From Acidobacteriota bacterium (GTDB lineage: Bacteria; Acidobacteriota; Terriglobia; Terriglobales; Acidobacteriaceae): a stretch of 52,225 nucleotides of DNA. The translations under genes were made by a program, and so were the position numbers. The first letter of the stretch is position 1. Each line of letters starts with the position of its first letter. Shown here in pieces: positions 49,772 to 52,225 of this stretch. The stretch covers positions 1-52,225 of the forward strand of contig JAJYFA010000008.1 in assembly GCA_021790995.1 (NCBI GenBank), in the 5' to 3' direction. A model generated the notes under the pieces. It did not search any database. It was not told where the DNA came from and was given only the letters and a program-made list of their open reading frames with translations.

Positions 49772-51218
49772 TGGTACCGAGCAAGCACTGACCTTGAACG
49801 CATCCGATCCCGCCGCTGAGAGCAGTGACAATTCTCCTGTGGCCTCCATTTTGGTGGTCGATGACGAGGCCGGCATTCGTGAATCGCTGGAGGTGCTTCT
49901 CGGCCTTGAGAACTACGTGGTCAGGACCGCCGCCAACGGCGAGGAGGGGCTGAACTTCGTCGATCGCGAGAGCTTCGATCTCGTCCTGCTCGATCTGGCG
50001 TTGCCCGGCCAGAGTGGACTTGAGCTGCTGCCGCAGTTCAAGGAGCGCCATCCCAATCTGCCCATCATCATGATCACGGCCTATGGCACGGTGGAAAACG
50101 TCGTGGAGGCGATTCGTGCGGGCGCGGAAAACTTCATCCAGAAGCCATGGGATAACGAGAAGCTACTGGCCGACATCCGCTCGGCCATCGCCCGTCATCG
50201 CGCGGAAGAAGAAAACATCCAGCTCAAGCGCACCCTCAAGCAGCGCTACAACTTTGCCAACATTGTGGGCAAGAGCGAGTTGATGCTGCGCATCTTCGAT
50301 CTCGTGGGCCAGGTCGCGCCCAGCCGCTCCACGGTGCTGATTCAAGGCGAAAGCGGCACCGGAAAGGAGATCATCGCCAAGGCCATTCACGCCAACTCGC
50401 CGCGCCGCGACAAGCCATTCGTTCCCATCAACACCGGCGCCATGCCGTCGGAGCTGCTTGAGTCCACGCTCTTCGGCCATGTGAAGGGCGCATTCACGTC
50501 GGCGATCGCGTCCAAAAAGGGACTCTTCGAGGTGGCCAACGGCGGTACGTTATTTCTTGACGAGATCGCCACCATGGGCATCGACACGCAGGCCAAGATC
50601 CTGCGCGTCCTGCAGGACAAGCGCTTTATGCACCTTGGCGGCATCCAGGAGATTCAGGTGGACGTGCGCATCCTGGCCGCCACCAACGTTGACCTGCGCC
50701 AGGCCGTGCGCGAAGGCAAGTTCCGCGAAGATCTCTTCTACCGCCTCAACGTCATCACCATCGATCTGCCGCCGCTGCGCTCTCGCCGCGAAGACATTCC
50801 GCTGCTGGCCCAGCACTTCCTCGACTACTATGCCAGCGAAAACGGGTTCGCGCAGCGCAAGCTCTCGGCTGACGCCATGCGCGCCCTCATTGACTACGAC
50901 TGGCCAGGCAATGTCCGCGAGCTTGAGAACGCCATCGAGCGCGGTGTTGTGCTCTCGTCCGGCCCTGTGATCGGCGCCGATCTCCTGCCCGGCCACATCA
51001 CTGGCCGCAGCTTCCAGGACGCGCTGCTCGAGCACAATCCCAACTCCTCGCTCTTCGACATTCTCGAAGTCATCGAGCGCCGCATCATCGTCGAGAAGCT
51101 GGAGCGCTGCAACTGGAACCAGACCGAAGCCGCCGAGCAGTTCCACATCCCGCTCTCGACACTCAACCAGAAGATCAAACGCCTGAACATCGAGATCCGG
51201 AAAAAGGGCAGGGAGTAG
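49764..51218 (+). CDS. NtrC-family sigma-54-dependent response regulator
   Basis: The 484-aa protein has a receiver ([19 protein letters not shown]; phospho-Asp in VLLDLALPG near residue 76), then an AAA+ domain with [15 protein letters not shown] (Walker A), [11 protein letters not shown] (Walker B) and the sigma-54 loop GAFTSA in place of the usual GAFTGA. A Fis-type HTH ends it: [20 protein letters not shown]. It is cotranscribed with the upstream kinase. The GAFTSA variant may alter sigma-54 contact; related variants exist in the family. Confidence 0.92.
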   Translation: MPDGTEQALTLNASDPAAESSDNSPVASILVVDDEAGIRESLEVLLGLENYVVRTAANGEEGLNFVDRESFDLVLLDLALPGQSGLELLPQFKERHPNLPIIMITAYGTVENVVEAIRAGAENFIQKPWDNEKLLADIRSAIARHRAEEENIQLKRTLKQRYNFANIVGKSELMLRIFDLVGQVAPSRSTVLIQGESGTGKEIIAKAIHANSPRRDKPFVPINTGAMPSELLESTLFGHVKGAFTSAIASKKGLFEVANGGTLFLDEIATMGIDTQAKILRVLQDKRFMHLGGIQEIQVDVRILAATNVDLRQAVREGKFREDLFYRLNVITIDLPPLRSRREDIPLLAQHFLDYYASENGFAQRKLSADAMRALIDYDWPGNVRELENAIERGVVLSSGPVIGADLLPGHITGRSFQDALLEHNPNSSLFDILEVIERRIIVEKLERCNWNQTEAAEQFHIPLSTLNQKIKRLNIEIRKKGRE

Positions 51219-51225
51219 AGCAACG

Positions 51226-51315
51226 ATCAGGTCTCAGGGCGCGGGTTGCTGACAGGATCGGCCGGCGTTCGTACACTGACACCTGAAATCTTAAACCTGA
51301 CACCTGAAACCTGAC
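51226..51315. repeat. Heptamer arrays before the EVE gene
   Basis: GATCAGG TCTCAGG is on the left; CACTGACACCTGAAATCTTA and AACCTGACACCTGAAACCTG are on the right, running up to the ATG. The consensus is the same as in the phage-like cassette, 35 kb away. Confidence 0.8.
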
Positions 51316-51696
51316 ATGACCTGCTACCTCTTCAAATCCGAGCCCGGCGTCTACTCCTTCGACGACCTCGTCCGCGAAGGCGAAACCATCTGGGATGGCG
51401 TGACTAATCCGGCCGCCGTCAAGCACCTGCGTGAGATGAAGCCGGGGGCGAAGTGGATCTTCTACCACACCGGCGACGAGCGCGCTGCTGTCGGCATGGG
51501 GACCGTTGTGAGCGTCGATGCGTCCGACCCCAAGGTGCCCATCGTTCGCGTGAAGGCTGGCAAGCGGCTGAAACACCCCAAGGCACTCCAAGTGATAAAG
51601 GCCGAGAAGGCATTCAAGGACTCGCCGCTCGTCAAGATCGGCCGCCTCTCCGTGGTCCCACTGACACTAGAACAGTGGGATTGGTTCGTGGTCTAA
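51316..51696 (+). CDS. EVE-domain protein
   Basis: The 126-aa protein matches EVE-domain (PUA-like) proteins: YLFKSEPGVYSFDDLV, WDGVTNPAAVKHLREM, GAKWIFYHTGDERAAVGMGT and VPLTLEQWDWFV. EVE domains have an aromatic pocket that can read modified bases in DNA or RNA, and several occur in restriction systems. No restriction partner is adjacent. Its stop overlaps that of the convergent DUF4180 gene by two bases. Confidence 0.88.
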   Translation: MTCYLFKSEPGVYSFDDLVREGETIWDGVTNPAAVKHLREMKPGAKWIFYHTGDERAAVGMGTVVSVDASDPKVPIVRVKAGKRLKHPKALQVIKAEKAFKDSPLVKIGRLSVVPLTLEQWDWFVV

Positions 51697-52070
51697 GGAG
51701 TTCGGTGCAGGCGGTCATTCAACTCTTCTAAGTTGCGCACGAACCACACAGCCGATCCACGGTTGCACTCGACCACAAAATCGTGCAGTGCCTTACTGGC
51801 GGCGCTGTGAGCAGCGATATCGCCTACAATGGCGATGCATAGGTGGTAGGTCGCAAATTTCTGCAGCACCTCGCCGGCAATGCCATTGTGCAGGTGGAAG
51901 AATTCGTCTCCCAACCGTTCAACCGGAATAGCCGCGAGTTCCGCTCGCTGGCTGGATGCCGCGCTGATGATCTCCAATGCAGCAGAGGCGTTGCCCATCG
52001 GCGAGCCCTCGGCTGGATATTCCAAAACCCGGCGGCCTTGCAACTCGCGAACTGAAATTTCCTGGTTCAT
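51693..52070 (-). CDS. DUF4180 protein
   Basis: The 125-aa protein carries the DUF4180 hallmarks: VLEYPAEGSPMGNASAALEI, AAIPVERLGDEFFHLHNGIA, GEVLQKFATYHLCIAIVGDI and FVVECNRGSAVWFV. Function is unknown. It follows a cut-off gene on the same strand and converges with the EVE gene. Confidence 0.82.
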   Translation of the reverse strand: MNQEISVRELQGRRVLEYPAEGSPMGNASAALEIISAASSQRAELAAIPVERLGDEFFHLHNGIAGEVLQKFATYHLCIAIVGDIAAHSAASKALHDFVVECNRGSAVWFVRNLEELNDRLHRTP

Positions 52071-52079
52071 CAGACCGCT

Positions 52080-52105
52080 TCCGGCTACTCCCTACTCCCT
52101 GTTTT
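52080..52105. repeat. Short TACTCCC heptamer run
   Basis: CTACTCCCTACTCCCTGTT contains two exact 7-bp units plus a partial one. It overlaps the last codons of the gene cut by the window end. Confidence 0.5.
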
Positions 52106-52225
52106 CCAGCCACGCCCGTGTATTCAGCAATTGCCGCTGGTCGAGCGCCCAGACTTTGCCAGTCAGCGCGTCTGGCGCGCGGCCTTCACGGGCCGACTTT
52201 TCGAATTCGCTCGCCATGGCCTGCA
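52092..52225 (-). CDS. C-terminal fragment of a gene cut by the window edge
   Basis: The visible 43 residues end KVWALDQRQLLNTRAWLENR E and a TAG stop. The pattern vaguely resembles the C-terminal helix of ArsR-type regulators, but too little is visible to assign. The stop lies within a 7-bp repeat run. Confidence 0.4.
   Translation of the reverse strand, partial: QAMASEFEKSAREGRAPDALTGKVWALDQRQLLNTRAWLENRE

Overview
The window reads as chromosomal DNA of a GC-rich Gram-negative bacterium. Acidobacteriota (Terriglobia-like) is the best guess. It rests on the combination of an MqnD-type menaquinone enzyme, an outer-membrane OprB-like porin, Tat-exported sugar enzymes, a PknB-like kinase with a TolB-like/TPR tail, and IS110/IS630 insertion sequences. 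No rRNA or tRNA gene was recognised, so the taxonomy is inference.

Layout. 1-400: a 227-bp MITE-like element with perfect 20-bp ends. 400-1365: a class I mannose-6-phosphate isomerase-like gene. 1366-5306: a gene-poor mobile scrapyard with a transposase-like relic, an HNH nuclease, a DNA methyltransferase cut short by an IS630 remnant, and a complete IS110-type element with inverted subterminal repeats and a long non-coding flank. 5307-7431: a YnfA-like small membrane protein, then a 59-aa membrane ORF coupled by ATGA to an atypical Amt-family protein. 7691-17112: a compact set of virion-morphogenesis genes (portal, protease, scaffold-like, capsid, connectors, tail tube, tail hub, holin-like) with no terminase, integrase, tape measure or endolysin. 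17152-18797: purE-purK. 18954-20786: typA. 20972-23090: an exported MBL-fold protein and an exported TIM-barrel protein. 23326-25248: an RcnR/FrmR-type repressor divergent from an OprB-like porin. 25263-28922: ftsB-like, phosphohexomutase, cutA, a 53-aa ORF and mqnD. 29159-34674: a REC-GGDEF protein, hemW, a metallophosphoesterase and malic enzyme. 34762-41124: a Ser/Thr kinase, a retropepsin-fold protein, a small membrane protein and a sodium/solute symporter. 41398-43214: an ECF sigma / anti-sigma-like / Spy-like operon. 43389-46457: three sugar-metabolism genes. 46841-51218: a membrane histidine kinase and an NtrC-type regulator with a sigma-54-type promoter. 51316-end: an EVE-domain gene, a DUF4180 gene and one cut-off gene.

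The most unusual signals are these. (1) The small phage-like cassette has nearly every gap filled by arrays of degenerate 7-bp units of the GGNNTCA/TGANNCC type, arranged so the two sides of a gap are complementary. The same kind of array recurs before the EVE gene and in other gaps. (2) The RcnR-type sensor has the H3-C35-H60-H64 ligand set and sits back to back with a porin over two palindromes. (3) A palindromic segment lies in frame inside hemW. (4) The IS110-type element has a candidate guide-RNA region. All functions are inferred from reading motifs; no database search was run.
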